Part shown: piece by piece, positions 31,844-40,388 of the stretch | Numbering within the stretch: position 1 is the stretch's first letter | Layout of the letters: each line of letters starts with the position of its first letter | From: Deltaproteobacteria bacterium | GTDB lineage: Bacteria; Desulfobacterota; Dissulfuribacteria; Dissulfuribacterales; UBA3076 | Reading direction: 5' to 3' | Length of the DNA: 41,443 nt | NCBI GenBank assembly: GCA_003194485.1 | Contig: PQXD01000001.1 | Coordinates: 53,780-95,222 of the forward strand | Program-made: the position numbers and the translations under genes | Notes under the pieces: model-generated | The model's database searches: none | The model's input: the letters and a program-made list of their open reading frames with translations, nothing else | Told to the model about the DNA's origin: nothing

Positions 31844-33231
31844 GCAAGGAAAAACTTCAGGCGTTCGCGGCGGCTCGAGTGCCTTAACCTGTTCAGGGCC
31901 TTCTTTTCTATCTGGCGGATACGCTCTCGTGACACGTTGAAGCGCTTTCCTATCTCCTCCAAGGTATATTCACTGTCTTCGCCTATACCAAAGCGGAGAC
32001 GAATGATCTTCTCTTCCCTTGGGCTGAGAGTGGCCAGAATGCCTTTTATGCGCTCTGTAAGCTCTCTTTCACGTACTGTTTCGTAGGGGGAGACAATATC
32101 CATGTTTTCAATAAAGTCGCCTAAGGTGCTGTCTTCATTTCCGACTGGCGTCTCCAAAGAGACCGGTTCCTTTGAGGCCTCCAGAATAGACAAGATTTTT
32201 TCCAGGGGCAGTCCCGTTCGCAGTGAGATCTCGGCAGGCGTAGGCTCCCGGCCAAGCTCCTTTAGCAGGGCGTAAAATGCCTTAAAGAACTGGCTACGGA
32301 GTTCCAGGAAATGCACTGGAAGGCGTATTGTGCGTGTCTTGTCCAGGATGGCCCTGGTAATAGCCTGACGTATCCACCAGCTGGCATAGGTAGAAAACTT
32401 GTTGCCCTTTGTGTAATCAAACCGGAAAACAGCTCTCATCAGACCGAGGTTGCCTTCCTGGATCAGGTCGGGCAGTGACAGCCCTTGATGCATATATCGT
32501 TTGGCAATGCTGACCACTAGACGGAGGTTGGCATTGATCATTTCATCCTTGGCCACCTCTATTTTTGCCCGGTGTCTATCGACAGCTACCCCGAGAGGTT
32601 TAAGGCTGTCATCCTCTGGGTAAATTTCCAAGATACTGGCAACTGCACTTATCAAATAATTTAATTGCTGTTTTTTGGGCTTAAGGGTGGGATCACGACG
32701 TCTCCATATACGAATCTGCTCTCTCAAGCCTTCCATTGCAGGCAGATCCGAGGGGTGTTCCATGATGGCCCTGATAATCCCGTTAAAGCCTTCTCTGATT
32801 GTGCGGCTGAGATCCCGCTCATTTTCTGGCGTAAGAAGTTCATATCTACCCATTTCTCGCAGATAGGTAGTAGTAATCTCCTCTGAATCGGTATGACCTC
32901 CGGCATCAAGAACCACTGCCGCATTCTTGGATTCAGTCTTCTCCTCAGGGGCATCGTCCGTTCCTTTTTCGGCCGGACATTTATTTTCTGCGAGTTCTTT
33001 TAACAACTTCTCTTTGGAAACGGTCACTAATTCGGGGCCATCAATGACTTCAATATTATTAAGGCACAGCAGATCAAATATCTCTTCAAGCCTTTCAAGA
33101 TCCTTTTCCTCATCAGGTATCAGCTCATTGAGCACCTGATAAGTAAGTGTACCTTTTTGGCCTGCCTCAATCAGACGATACAGATAATCATTGGATGACT
33201 CATTCTTTTTAGTAGGCACTTTTTCGGCCAT
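31840..33231 (-). CDS. rpoD: RNA polymerase sigma-70 family factor (RpoD/SigA type)
   Basis: A 463-residue sigma factor. Residues 8-75 look like region 1.1 (LYRLIEAGQKGTLTYQVLNE); an acidic linker follows; then region 1.2 (TTTYLREMGRYELLTPENER), region 2 (NLRLVVSIAKRYMHQGLSLP, DLIQEGNLGLMRAV), 2.4 (YASWWIRQAITRAI), region 3 and region 4.2 (TLEEIGKRFNVSRERIRQIE). Region 2.4 and 4.2 agree with recognition of -10 TATAAT and -35 TTGACA. The non-conserved insert between 1.2 and 2.1 is small, so the protein is shorter than many proteobacterial RpoD proteins; it could be the main factor or a close paralogue. A MITE-like element ends 44 bases upstream of the start. Confidence 0.9.
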   Translation of the reverse strand: MAEKVPTKKNESSNDYLYRLIEAGQKGTLTYQVLNELIPDEEKDLERLEEIFDLLCLNNIEVIDGPELVTVSKEKLLKELAENKCPAEKGTDDAPEEKTESKNAAVVLDAGGHTDSEEITTTYLREMGRYELLTPENERDLSRTIREGFNGIIRAIMEHPSDLPAMEGLREQIRIWRRRDPTLKPKKQQLNYLISAVASILEIYPEDDSLKPLGVAVDRHRAKIEVAKDEMINANLRLVVSIAKRYMHQGLSLPDLIQEGNLGLMRAVFRFDYTKGNKFSTYASWWIRQAITRAILDKTRTIRLPVHFLELRSQFFKAFYALLKELGREPTPAEISLRTGLPLEKILSILEASKEPVSLETPVGNEDSTLGDFIENMDIVSPYETVRERELTERIKGILATLSPREEKIIRLRFGIGEDSEYTLEEIGKRFNVSRERIRQIEKKALNRLRHSSRRERLKFFLA

Positions 33232-33275
33232 GGTTTCATCCAGAACAAACTTTGTTAATTATTGTTCATTATATT

Positions 33276-33470
33276 GTAAATATTTGGTGAACCCGTTATA
33301 TCCTGCCTTAAAGCGGTTACCTTTTTCCGGGTTTCAAAGCTCACTCATCGCAGACCGGAGAGGCAGTGCAACCCGGCCCGCGTTCGAAACCCTGCAAAAG
33401 GCAAGCCGCTCCTGCGGCAGGGCACGGATGGCAACTTCCACAGCGGACCACGGGTTCACCGAATACTTAC
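33276..33470 (+). mobile_element. MITE-like element, arm type A, copy 4, upstream of rpoD
   Basis: A 195-bp non-coding element. Left end GTAAATATTTGGTGAACCCG+T and right end the complement of GTAAGTATTCGGTGAACCCG+T have two mismatches. The flanks ATTATATT (33268-33275) and ATTATATG (33471-33478) match at 7 of 8 positions, an 8-bp target duplication. The interior matches copies 1 and 2 closely. Read toward rpoD, the duplicated flank creates TATAAT at 33273-33268, next to the element end. Confidence 0.9.
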
Positions 33471-33692
33471 ATTATATGTCAAACTGGACCTGGACATGGC
33501 TGATGCAGACCATGAGCAATTTTCCTGTTTGGCCAATTCTGGCCACAAGACAAACCTGAAATATAGACGATTACCTGTTTAATTGCAAATATTAATTAAA
33601 GAGTTTAGGTCCGATGACCTTGAATGTAAAGTGCTTAATAGAAAAAAAGACAATACAGGCAGCTCCCTGCCAAGGACCTTGGAGGCACTTTA

Positions 33693-33885
33693 TAACCGGT
33701 CACAGAGTGCTTCTTCCGGAAACGATTTGCGTCAGCCCTGTAGTTTTCTTGGTCTTTGCAGCATGGGAAACCCCCGGCTCCGGGCGCAGCGAAGGAGAAC
33801 GGGGGAGGGCCTCCCATGATGCGAAGGCCTTAAGAAAACAAGGGGCGAGAGCATGTTGGAAGAAGAAGCACTCTGTGACCGGTTA
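33693..33885. mobile_element. MITE-like palindrome, arm type B
   Basis: A 193-bp inverted-repeat unit with ends TAACCGGTCACAGAGTGCTT (left) and the complement of the same on the right. The centre holds GTTTTCTTGGTCTTTGCAGC ... GGCCTTAAGAAAACAAGGGG, shared with the elements at 18423 and 35072. The arms are also present, slightly altered, inside the 35072 element (AACCGGTCACACAGGGTGCT). Flanks are GCACTTTA and CGTCACTT; a CACTTT is shared but not at the exact edges, so a clean duplication is not shown. Confidence 0.65.
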
Positions 33886-34008
33886 CGTCACTTTTTTACT
33901 TTCCATATCGGCGGGGAAGATATCCGTGCCGTCTATATAGGTCCATGGCTGTTTCAAAATTGGAAAGCCAATCGCTTGCATCCGTTTCCCTTTTTGGTAT
34001 TTATGGTT

Positions 34009-34032
34009 ATATTGCAAAATGTTCTGCAATAT
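34009..34032. promoter_or_regulatory. Perfect palindrome upstream of greA (possible operator or leader hairpin)
   Basis: ATATTGCA-AAATGTTC-TGCAATAT is a perfect 8+8 inverted repeat with an 8-base spacer, ending 25 bases before the greA ATG. It has the shape of a dimeric-regulator operator or a small RNA hairpin. I do not recognise the regulator, and no repressor gene is adjacent. Confidence 0.5.
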
Positions 34033-34057
34033 GATTCCACATCTTGGAGTATAAACT

Positions 34058-34528
34058 ATGGAACGGACCCCATTTACAAAAGAGGGTTTCGAAAGGCTTA
34101 AAAAAGAACTTGATACCCTGGAGAGGGTGGAAAGATTTAAGGCAATCAAGGCTATTGAAGTAGCCAGGGCCCACGGTGACCTAAGTGAAAATGCCGAATA
34201 TCATGCTGCAAAGGAACGACAGGGTCAACTTGAAGCCCGCATTCGTTACCTTCACAGCAAACTCTTTGCAGCAGAAGTGATTGAAAATGAAAACCAGGAC
34301 TGTGACAGGGTTGTATTCGGGGTCAAGGTCAGGCTGGTAAATATGGATAGCGGAGATGAAGTTGTCTATAGACTGGTGGGTCCGGACGAATCCGATGTAC
34401 AAAAAGGAAATATTTCGGTTAAGTCCCCTCTCGGCCGGGCATTGATAGGCAAATATGAGGGAGATGATGTTAAAGTCAGCACACCGGCAGGGCTCAGGAA
34501 TTATGAAATACTGGAGATCTTTGTCTGA
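34058..34528 (+). CDS. greA: Transcription elongation factor GreA
   Basis: A 156-residue protein with an N-terminal coiled coil (about residues 1-75: PFTKEGFERLKKELDTLE, AHGDLSENAEYHAAKERQGQ) whose acidic tip DLSEN enters the RNA polymerase channel, and a C-terminal FKBP-like domain (SPLGRALIGKYEGDDVKVST). It rescues backtracked polymerase by stimulating transcript cleavage. GGAG with good spacing precedes the ATG. It converges with the universal stress protein gene (9-base gap). Confidence 0.95.
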   Translation: MERTPFTKEGFERLKKELDTLERVERFKAIKAIEVARAHGDLSENAEYHAAKERQGQLEARIRYLHSKLFAAEVIENENQDCDRVVFGVKVRLVNMDSGDEVVYRLVGPDESDVQKGNISVKSPLGRALIGKYEGDDVKVSTPAGLRNYEILEIFV

Positions 34529-34537
34529 CGTGCTGCC

Positions 34538-35005
34538 TTAAATATTCTCGGTGGGCCATCCCATGGGTACGCATAGCACAGGGCAGGGGAGAAGGCGAAC
34601 CACTTTTTCCACTGTGCCGCCGAAAAATATCTCGTCGATCTGTCCCTTTCCCTTACTTCCGTAGCCGCCCATTAAAATAAGGTCGGCTTGAAGTTCCCTT
34701 GCCTTTATGGCAATTTCCTGAAATGGGGAGCCATAAGATACGATAGTATCTTTTATCAGGATATCACTGTTCCAATTATTCAAAAGATGCCGAAATTCCT
34801 GTTTGGCCTGGTTCGTAAGCCGTTCTTTTACATTCTCAATCGTTTCTTTGGTATAATTAGCGATTCGTGAAACCTCACTCGAATTTACTACATGAATGAG
34901 CAATAATTCCGCTTTCCATGAAGAAACTATTTTTCTCGCATACCTTATTGCATTTGCTGAACAATCTGAAAAATCCACAGGCACCAGCACCAAAGATATT
35001 TCCAT
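34538..35005 (-). CDS. Universal stress protein (UspA family)
   Basis: A 155-residue alpha/beta protein. The N-terminal strand and loop are VLVPVDFSDCSANAIRYARK. The C-terminal nucleotide-binding pattern is LILMGGYGSKGKGQIDEIFF followed by GGTVEKVVRLLPCPVLCV (G-2x-G-9x-G-S/T). This suggests an ATP-binding subgroup. The start at ATG 35005 is favoured by a GGAGG 11 bases upstream; ATG 35014 is too close to it, and the longer frame to 35248 runs into the repeat element and is rejected. Confidence 0.9.
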   Translation of the reverse strand: MEISLVLVPVDFSDCSANAIRYARKIVSSWKAELLLIHVVNSSEVSRIANYTKETIENVKERLTNQAKQEFRHLLNNWNSDILIKDTIVSYGSPFQEIAIKARELQADLILMGGYGSKGKGQIDEIFFGGTVEKVVRLLPCPVLCVPMGWPTENI

Positions 35006-35356
35006 TCTGTACATAACCTCCAAATTTTCATTTACATTACAAGAAAAAACAACAAATAAGAAGACCCGCTTGTAAATATTCTTATGAACCCGTCCGTGGT
35101 CCACTGGCAACCGGTCACACAGGGTGCTCCTTCTTCCAACATGCTCTCGCCCCTTGTTTTCTTTAAGGCTTTTGACATGGTGGATGTCCTGCACCCTCTG
35201 CATTCGCCTGCGCTGCGCTCCGGAGCCGGGGGAGGGTCTCCCTCCCATGCTTACGAAGGCCTTAAGAAAATAAGGGGCTGAAGTGTGAAGTGAAAAGAAA
35301 TATCCCCTGCCAGTGAACGGTTACGTGGGACCACGGGTTCATAAGAAATTTACGAC
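35006..35356. other. Gene-free gap filled by a repeat element
   Basis: Between the universal stress protein start and the peptidase stop there is only an AT-rich leader and the composite element at 35072-35353. No gene is supported here. Confidence 0.75.
35072..35353 (+). mobile_element. Composite MITE-like element, arm type A ends with a type B core
   Basis: A 282-bp element with variant type A ends: left GTAAATATTCTTATGAACCC+GT, right the complement of GTAAATTTCTTATGAACCCG+T (one-base length difference). Inside, the left arm is type B (AACCGGTCACACAGGGTGCT, CCAACATGCTCTCGCCCCTT) but the right arm is the one used by the composite at 18423 (GGGGCTGAAGTGTGAAGTGA, AAGAAATATCCCC). The core is GGAGCCGGGGGAGGGTCTCC. 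No convincing 8-bp duplication flanks it. It ends three bases before the peptidase stop codon. Confidence 0.75.
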
Positions 35357-36706
35357 TCACTGCACAGACAAATTGTTCAGGATGTGGTCCTGAATCCATT
35401 TCTGATCCCACCACTCTAAGGGATTAACAAATACCCCCTGGACCATCATTCCGAAGTGCAAATGGTCTCCACCCGCCAGACCGGTCATGCCGGTTGTCCC
35501 TATCTTTTCCCCACGTTTCACCTTATCACCTGCTGATACCCGGATTTCGCTGAGGTGGGAATACATACTGAAAAGGCCGAGGCCGTGATCCAGGATTACT
35601 GTATTTCCATATATCCCAAGGTAGTCTGCAAACACTACAAGGCCCGTATTTCCTGCCGGGACCGGAGCATGAGAAACTGACGCAAGGTCTGAACCCATGT
35701 GATAAGACCGGCCGATTTCCTTGCCCTTGTAATAGTAATGACGCTCATCCCCAAAACCTGCCCTGAAGGCCGAATTAGGAAGGCAAACAAAGCTTCCGTG
35801 CCAGAGGATTTCGGGAACGCTTTCCTTGCAGTAACTCTCGATTTCCTTATTGCTGCGGCGCCTCAATTCACTGTTTATTTCGAGAAATACTTCAGGGTAT
35901 GAACCTTTTAATTCAGGGTATCTGGCCATGAAGTCCGGTATTTTCTGCTCAAGGAACCAGTCAGTTATATTTATCTTGTCCACCTTTGGAGGTTTGCGAA
36001 GGATGCGATAAGGAAAGCCGGCCCTGGCAATGTTTCCAGCCTGGTCTACCGCCTCGATGAGCACCTTCTTCGGCTTACTGACATTGAAGGGAACCGCCAC
36101 CATAGCCACGTACATATCCTCTGCCCCTCCAGGCATTGGATAACCCCGGAAAAATCTTTCGCCTATCCAGACTCCCGTCTTACTGGGTAATTCACTTACC
36201 CTATAAGATACAAGGCCGGTACCTCCTGTCCTTATATTATGAACAGTACTTTTCACTGCTATTCGGGGCGGTGTCATGTCTATTGAAACTTCTGTCTCCC
36301 AGGTCTGCTCATTGCCTTTGAGACCGTTCCGCCACGAAGAGTCCCTTGCTGTGATCAGGAGGAGGGCTTTGCCATCGGCCATACCCGACTCGAACGGCTT
36401 AATGACCCAGGAGACCGTCTCGTCCTTTACGCCGGATCCCCTCCACCACTCCTTTACCTTGTGAATCCTTGGATCAAGTTCAAGGACCTTATCACCCTGG
36501 CTCAGGACGGCAGAAATCGACCTTATTCCGCTACGGGCGTCTTTAACCTTAACCGTGAGCGTGTACTCCCTTCCCATTGTCTCCGGGATCTGGACTACCT
36601 GCAGATCCGGAGGGCTTCCTTCCAGAAGAAAATATCCAAGAAAGCATCCGGCAGCTATAAGGCCTGCAAGGACTATTAATGCAGTGTAACCAAAAAACTT
36701 GCCCAT
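35357..36706 (-). CDS. M23-family metallopeptidase (LytM/peptidoglycan hydrolase-like)
   Basis: A 449-residue protein with an N-terminal membrane anchor (about residues 5-28), an Ig-like periplasmic region with Lys/Gly-rich strands, and a C-terminal M23 domain. Zinc ligands are His and Asp in SYHMGSDLAS and the HLHFG motif in GGDHLHFGMMVQG; NTVILDHGLGLFSMYSHLSE supplies the other catalytic His. It would cut peptidoglycan cross-bridges or activate amidases in the periplasm. GAGGAGGAG precedes the ATG. It is the last gene of the prs-rplY-pth group. Confidence 0.92.
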   Translation of the reverse strand: MGKFFGYTALIVLAGLIAAGCFLGYFLLEGSPPDLQVVQIPETMGREYTLTVKVKDARSGIRSISAVLSQGDKVLELDPRIHKVKEWWRGSGVKDETVSWVIKPFESGMADGKALLLITARDSSWRNGLKGNEQTWETEVSIDMTPPRIAVKSTVHNIRTGGTGLVSYRVSELPSKTGVWIGERFFRGYPMPGGAEDMYVAMVAVPFNVSKPKKVLIEAVDQAGNIARAGFPYRILRKPPKVDKINITDWFLEQKIPDFMARYPELKGSYPEVFLEINSELRRRSNKEIESYCKESVPEILWHGSFVCLPNSAFRAGFGDERHYYYKGKEIGRSYHMGSDLASVSHAPVPAGNTGLVVFADYLGIYGNTVILDHGLGLFSMYSHLSEIRVSAGDKVKRGEKIGTTGMTGLAGGDHLHFGMMVQGVFVNPLEWWDQKWIQDHILNNLSVQ

Positions 36707-36726
36707 TTGCTCCTCCTCGAAAATCT

Positions 36727-37332
36727 CTAAGGGTCCTTTGCCGACCCTGCTTCTATCTTAAGGCCGTTAAATTCGTTCATAGCGGCTTCAATGCCCTTCT
36801 CCAGAAAACACACCAGACCCTTTGTGCCGATGCCGAGGATCTTATCAATTATCGGGACCTCTTCAGGCATGAAAGGTGATAGGACGTATCTGTCTATCGG
36901 CACAGGACTGCCAGGCCTTCCGATGCCGATCTTTAAACGCGGGAATTCCTTGCTGCCGACAGAACCTATAATGGATTCAACTCCTTTATGTCCCCCGGAT
37001 CCACCCCCCTGTGCGAACTTCAGCCTTCCCAGGGACAGGTCCAGATCGTCATGTACCACTATGAGCCTGTCCCGGGGGATTTTGTAAAAATCAAGGACTG
37101 AGGCTACTACCTCGCCACTTCTGTTCATGTAAGTGAGAGGCTTAAGCAGTATAACAGGAATGCCTGCTATAGAACCCGATACACTTTCATATAAGGGAAA
37201 TTTCTTATGCAGGATAAAATCAAGACCGAACTGAGAGGCCAGACTATCCAGGGCTGCAAACCCCACATTATGGCGTGAATTCCTATACTTGAGACCAGGA
37301 TTTCCGAGGCCTGCCAAGAGCATTCTGGACAA
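36727..37332 (-). CDS. pth: Peptidyl-tRNA hydrolase
   Basis: A 201-residue enzyme that frees peptides from stalled peptidyl-tRNA. The family pattern LLAGLGNPGLKYRNSRHNVG includes the catalytic His in RHNVGF; Asn is in YMNRSGEVV, and Asp in VVHDDLDLSLGRLK. The family normally starts at ATG 37323 (MLLAGLGNPG); TTG 37332 is three codons upstream and has AAAGGTG at better spacing. It lies between rplY and the M23 peptidase gene; rplY-pth pairing is common. Confidence 0.96.
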   Translation of the reverse strand: MSRMLLAGLGNPGLKYRNSRHNVGFAALDSLASQFGLDFILHKKFPLYESVSGSIAGIPVILLKPLTYMNRSGEVVASVLDFYKIPRDRLIVVHDDLDLSLGRLKFAQGGGSGGHKGVESIIGSVGSKEFPRLKIGIGRPGSPVPIDRYVLSPFMPEEVPIIDKILGIGTKGLVCFLEKGIEAAMNEFNGLKIEAGSAKDP

Positions 37333-37408
37333 GATCAGCTTTCACCTTTTATGCCTGCAAATAATGGCACTGAAATTGGATCACCCGCCCACGCAGTGAT
37401 CATGCCAT

Positions 37409-38041
37409 TTACTCGGATTCCTCTTTTTCCTCTTCCTCGATTTCTTCCTCTTTCTCCTCTTCAGGTTCCTCGGCTGCTGAAGTCACGACGGTCATCAAGG
37501 CCGTCTCGGGATCATCTAAAAGGCGGACTCCTTCCGGAGGTGTAATGTCCGCCACATGGACGGCGTCTCCCAGCCCGAGATCAGAAACATCGACCTGTAT
37601 TTCCCGCGGAATGGCCAAAGGAAGGCAGGATATCTTAACAGTTCGTTGGATGATTTCCAGGACACCCATATCTGTTTCGACACCCTTGGCCTTACCCACT
37701 GCTGCGATGGGCACCTCAACCTGCACCTCTTCGTCCATGAGGGCTTCGTAAAAATCCACATGGCATATTTGGTCATCCACCGGATGCAACTGCAGGTCCT
37801 TGATTAGGGCGGTATGACTATTGCTGTCTCCATTGCCCGTTAAATTCAGAGTGAAAAGCAGCGGCTCTCCACGTGCCGAATTCAGCAGTTTGTTGAATTC
37901 ATGAGAGTTTACAGAAAGAGGAATGGTCTCGCTCTTTGGCCCGTACAGTATCCCTGGGGTCTGCCCTGCATGGCGGAGCTTGCGGGCCACGCCTTTTCCG
38001 GCCTTTGTACGTACATGGGCCTCTATTGCCACATGTTTCAT
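37409..38041 (-). CDS. rplY: 50S ribosomal protein L25/general stress protein Ctc
   Basis: A 210-residue bL25 of the long CTC/TL5 type. The N-terminal 5S-rRNA-binding domain is about residues 1-95 (ARKLRHAGQTPGILYGPKSE, HTALIKDLQLHPVDDQICHV), followed by a C-terminal beta domain and a very acidic tail (EEPEEEKEEEIEEEEKEESE). It binds 5S rRNA in the large subunit. It lies 15 bases after prs, the usual order. Confidence 0.95.
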   Translation of the reverse strand: MKHVAIEAHVRTKAGKGVARKLRHAGQTPGILYGPKSETIPLSVNSHEFNKLLNSARGEPLLFTLNLTGNGDSNSHTALIKDLQLHPVDDQICHVDFYEALMDEEVQVEVPIAAVGKAKGVETDMGVLEIIQRTVKISCLPLAIPREIQVDVSDLGLGDAVHVADITPPEGVRLLDDPETALMTVVTSAAEEPEEEKEEEIEEEEKEESE

Positions 38042-38056
38042 TGTAAAAACTCCTTA

Positions 38057-39001
38057 TTAGACAAATAGTGAACTTACTGAATCGTCTTTATGTATGCGTC
38101 TTATGGCCTCCCCCAGAAGGTCGGACACGGACAGCACCTTGATCTTGTCAACCTTTTGGGCCTCTTCCCTCAGGGGAATAGTATTTGTAACCACCAAGGA
38201 CTTAAGTACCGATTCCCTGATGCGATTTACCGCCGGGCCTGAGAGTACCGGATGTGTAATACAGGCATGGACTTCATTGGCACCGTGTTCCTTGAGGGCC
38301 TCAGCCGCCTTGCAAAGGGTGCCGGCAGTATCCACCATATCGTCCAGTATGACAGCCGTCTTCCCTTTTACGTCGCCAATAATATTCATGACTTGCGTCT
38401 CGTTAGGCCGATCCCTGCGCTTGTCGATTATGGCCAATCCAGCCCCCAACCTCTTGGCAAAGGCCCTTGTCCGCTCAACTCCGCCTGCGTCAGGAGATAC
38501 CATCACCACTTCTTCCGGAAATCTATTTCTGAGATAATTGAGCAGTATCGGAGCTGCAAAAAGGTGATCCACAGGTATGCTGAAAAAACCCTGGATCTGG
38601 GTGGCATGGAGATCCATGGCAAGGACCCTCCTGGCACCCGCCGTGGTGATAATGTCCGCCACGAGCTTGGCGGAAATAGGGACTCTTGGAGCCGCCTTTC
38701 GATCCTGCCTGGCATAACCATAATATGGCAATACCGCCGTAATTCTCCTGGCTGACGCCCTTCTCAAGGCATCCACCATTATGAGAAGTTCCATCACATT
38801 ATGGTCTACAGGGGGGCAAGTGGGCTGGATCACAAATACATCCGCACCTCTTACGTTTTCCCCTATCTCCACAAACACCTCACCGTCGCTGAAGGTTCGC
38901 ACAGATGCCCTGCCAAGAGGCATGCTCAGGTAGTCACATATTTCCTGAGCCAGGGCAGGATGGGCATTTCCGGCAAAAATCATCATATGATCTATTGGCA
39001 T
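38057..39001 (-). CDS. prs: Ribose-phosphate pyrophosphokinase
   Basis: A 314-residue enzyme that makes PRPP from ribose 5-phosphate and ATP. Motifs are the N-terminal [60 protein letters not shown], the [17 protein letters not shown] loop and the PRPP-binding [13 protein letters not shown]. It feeds nucleotide and histidine synthesis. It follows tRNA-Gln by 33 bases on the same strand. Confidence 0.96.
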   Translation of the reverse strand: MPIDHMMIFAGNAHPALAQEICDYLSMPLGRASVRTFSDGEVFVEIGENVRGADVFVIQPTCPPVDHNVMELLIMVDALRRASARRITAVLPYYGYARQDRKAAPRVPISAKLVADIITTAGARRVLAMDLHATQIQGFFSIPVDHLFAAPILLNYLRNRFPEEVVMVSPDAGGVERTRAFAKRLGAGLAIIDKRRDRPNETQVMNIIGDVKGKTAVILDDMVDTAGTLCKAAEALKEHGANEVHACITHPVLSGPAVNRIRESVLKSLVVTNTIPLREEAQKVDKIKVLSVSDLLGEAIRRIHKDDSVSSLFV

Positions 39002-39034
39002 AGTAAAAAACCTTAATTTTTTTTAATTACATCA

Positions 39035-39109
39035 TGGCTGGGGTGGGAGGATTCGAACCTCCGAATGCGGGCTCCAAAAACCCGTGTCTTACCGCTTGAC
39101 GACACCCCA
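39035..39109 (-). tRNA. tRNA-Gln (anticodon TTG)
   Basis: On the minus strand the cloverleaf is complete: acceptor TGGGGTG/CACCCCA, D arm around GTCAAGCGGTAAGAC, anticodon stem CGGGT/GCCCG with loop TTTTGGA (anticodon TTG), and T arm GGAGG-TTCGAAT-CCTCC. The discriminator is G and CCA is encoded. The gene lies between ispE and prs, a known location for tRNA-Gln in this gene group. Confidence 0.96.
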
Positions 39110-39124
39110 ATGGTCCCATTTCAA

Positions 39125-39964
39125 CTATAAACTCTCTGCCAAAAAAGTGTGAAGGCCCTTTCTGGCTTTGAGGCTGGAAGCTGCCCTGTGGGCTTCCTCC
39201 TGCGATATGAAGGATCCGATGACTGTCGATCCACTCCCTGACATCATGGCCGTCTCGGCTCCAAGTGCCATAAGATCGGCCTTGATCAGGCCTATTTCTG
39301 GATATCTGGCCATAACTACCTTCTCCAGATCATTCCGCCACATGGCGGCTCGAATAGCCTCACCGGAGTCAAAAATAGTGTCCTCCTTCTGCCCTGTCAA
39401 TACGCAATTCTCATAAGCCCATCGAGTATTTACGCTAAAACCGGGATAGACCAATACATAACATCCATGAGGGGCATCAACGACTTCAAGCTCAGTGCCT
39501 ATCCCCCTTCCCACTGCTGCAGGCGCCTCAAGAAGGAAAAACGGCACGTCTGCCCCGAGACTGCAGCCGAGAAAATGGAGAGACGCCCCATTAAACGGAA
39601 AGCCGGTCAGCTTGTTCATGCCTTTCAGCACGGACGCCGCATCACTGCTGCCGCCTCCCAGACCTCCGCCTATGGGAATCCTCTTTCTCAAAAGAATTTC
39701 AACCGCGAGGTCCAGACCGGATTTTTCCAGGAACAGTCTGGCCGCCCTGTATGCCAGGTTATCCGGGCCCGAGGCCAGGTTGCTGCCAGGACATTCCAGA
39801 TAAATCCCTCCCCCTTTTTTCTGGTTCACAGAAATTTCAATCTCATCCCAAAGAGAAACCTTTTGGAATATTGTAAAAATGAGGTGATATCCATCCGGAC
39901 GGCGGCCGTTAATCAGCAGAAACAGATTTATTTTGGCAGGGGCCAAAAGGCTCAAAGAACTCAT
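39125..39964 (-). CDS. ispE: 4-diphosphocytidyl-2-C-methyl-D-erythritol kinase
   Basis: A 279-residue GHMP kinase of the MEP isoprenoid pathway. The N-terminal LLAPAKINLFLLINGRRPDG carries the substrate Lys, the ATP loop is KRIPIGGGLGGGSSDAA (about residues 91-107), and MMSGSGSTVIGSF is the C-terminal glycine-rich motif. It sits in the order ispE, tRNA-Gln, prs, rplY, pth. With ispG it shows that the organism uses the non-mevalonate pathway. Confidence 0.96.
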   Translation of the reverse strand: MSSLSLLAPAKINLFLLINGRRPDGYHLIFTIFQKVSLWDEIEISVNQKKGGGIYLECPGSNLASGPDNLAYRAARLFLEKSGLDLAVEILLRKRIPIGGGLGGGSSDAASVLKGMNKLTGFPFNGASLHFLGCSLGADVPFFLLEAPAAVGRGIGTELEVVDAPHGCYVLVYPGFSVNTRWAYENCVLTGQKEDTIFDSGEAIRAAMWRNDLEKVVMARYPEIGLIKADLMALGAETAMMSGSGSTVIGSFISQEEAHRAASSLKARKGLHTFLAESL

Positions 39965-40016
39965 GCGATGGTCACTTTACTGGTAACCGTTATTGCTTCT
40001 TGCCTTAATTACATGA

Positions 40017-40388
40017 TCAGGACATAGCCTTGACATATCTCATTCGCAAATCGTAAAGTATGTGCTCCAAAAGGCCTTTTTCGTCTTCAACAAGATTTCC
40101 AGCCGTCTTTTCCTGGAGCATGGCCAGGGTGTCTATAGTGTGTTGAGCAAGAGTGAGATCCTTCTTTATCTCTCCTGAGCCGAACTCGGGGATTTCACCC
40201 AGATGGACCAGGGCTGACGTATTAAGAGAGAATATAAAGGTGGAAAAATTCACCTCAGGAAGTGGCACTGAATCAGGCCTTTCCGATTTAGTGGACCCGG
40301 AGTCTTTTGAATCTTTCTGATCTGAGACATTCTTGGCACCGTGCCTCTTGTCCGTGACCTTAAAGCCTTTCCCGTCATTGTGACTCAT
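40017..40388 (-). CDS. DUF1844 family protein
   Basis: A 123-residue soluble protein. The N-terminal 45 residues are charged and low in complexity. The C-terminal domain (about 48-120) has the family pattern VNFSTFIFSLNTSALVHLGE, then LAQHTIDTLAMLQEKTAGNL and LLEHILYDLRMRYV. Function is unknown. The gene lies 52 bases upstream of ispE on the same strand; the family is common in Desulfobacterota and near ispE. Confidence 0.88.
   Translation of the reverse strand: MSHNDGKGFKVTDKRHGAKNVSDQKDSKDSGSTKSERPDSVPLPEVNFSTFIFSLNTSALVHLGEIPEFGSGEIKKDLTLAQHTIDTLAMLQEKTAGNLVEDEKGLLEHILYDLRMRYVKAMS

Larger units (their letters stand above)
33232..34057. other. 826-bp gene-free region between rpoD and greA
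   Basis: This region holds the type A element at 33276-33470, a type B palindrome at 33693-33885 and a palindromic operator-like site at 34009-34032. I find no gene: short frames fall inside repeat arms. Both divergently transcribed genes must use promoters within it. Confidence 0.8.

Noticed and set aside
33685-33896. 8-bp target duplication around the type B palindrome
   Set aside because: CACTTT occurs on both sides, but not at positions that leave symmetrical element ends.
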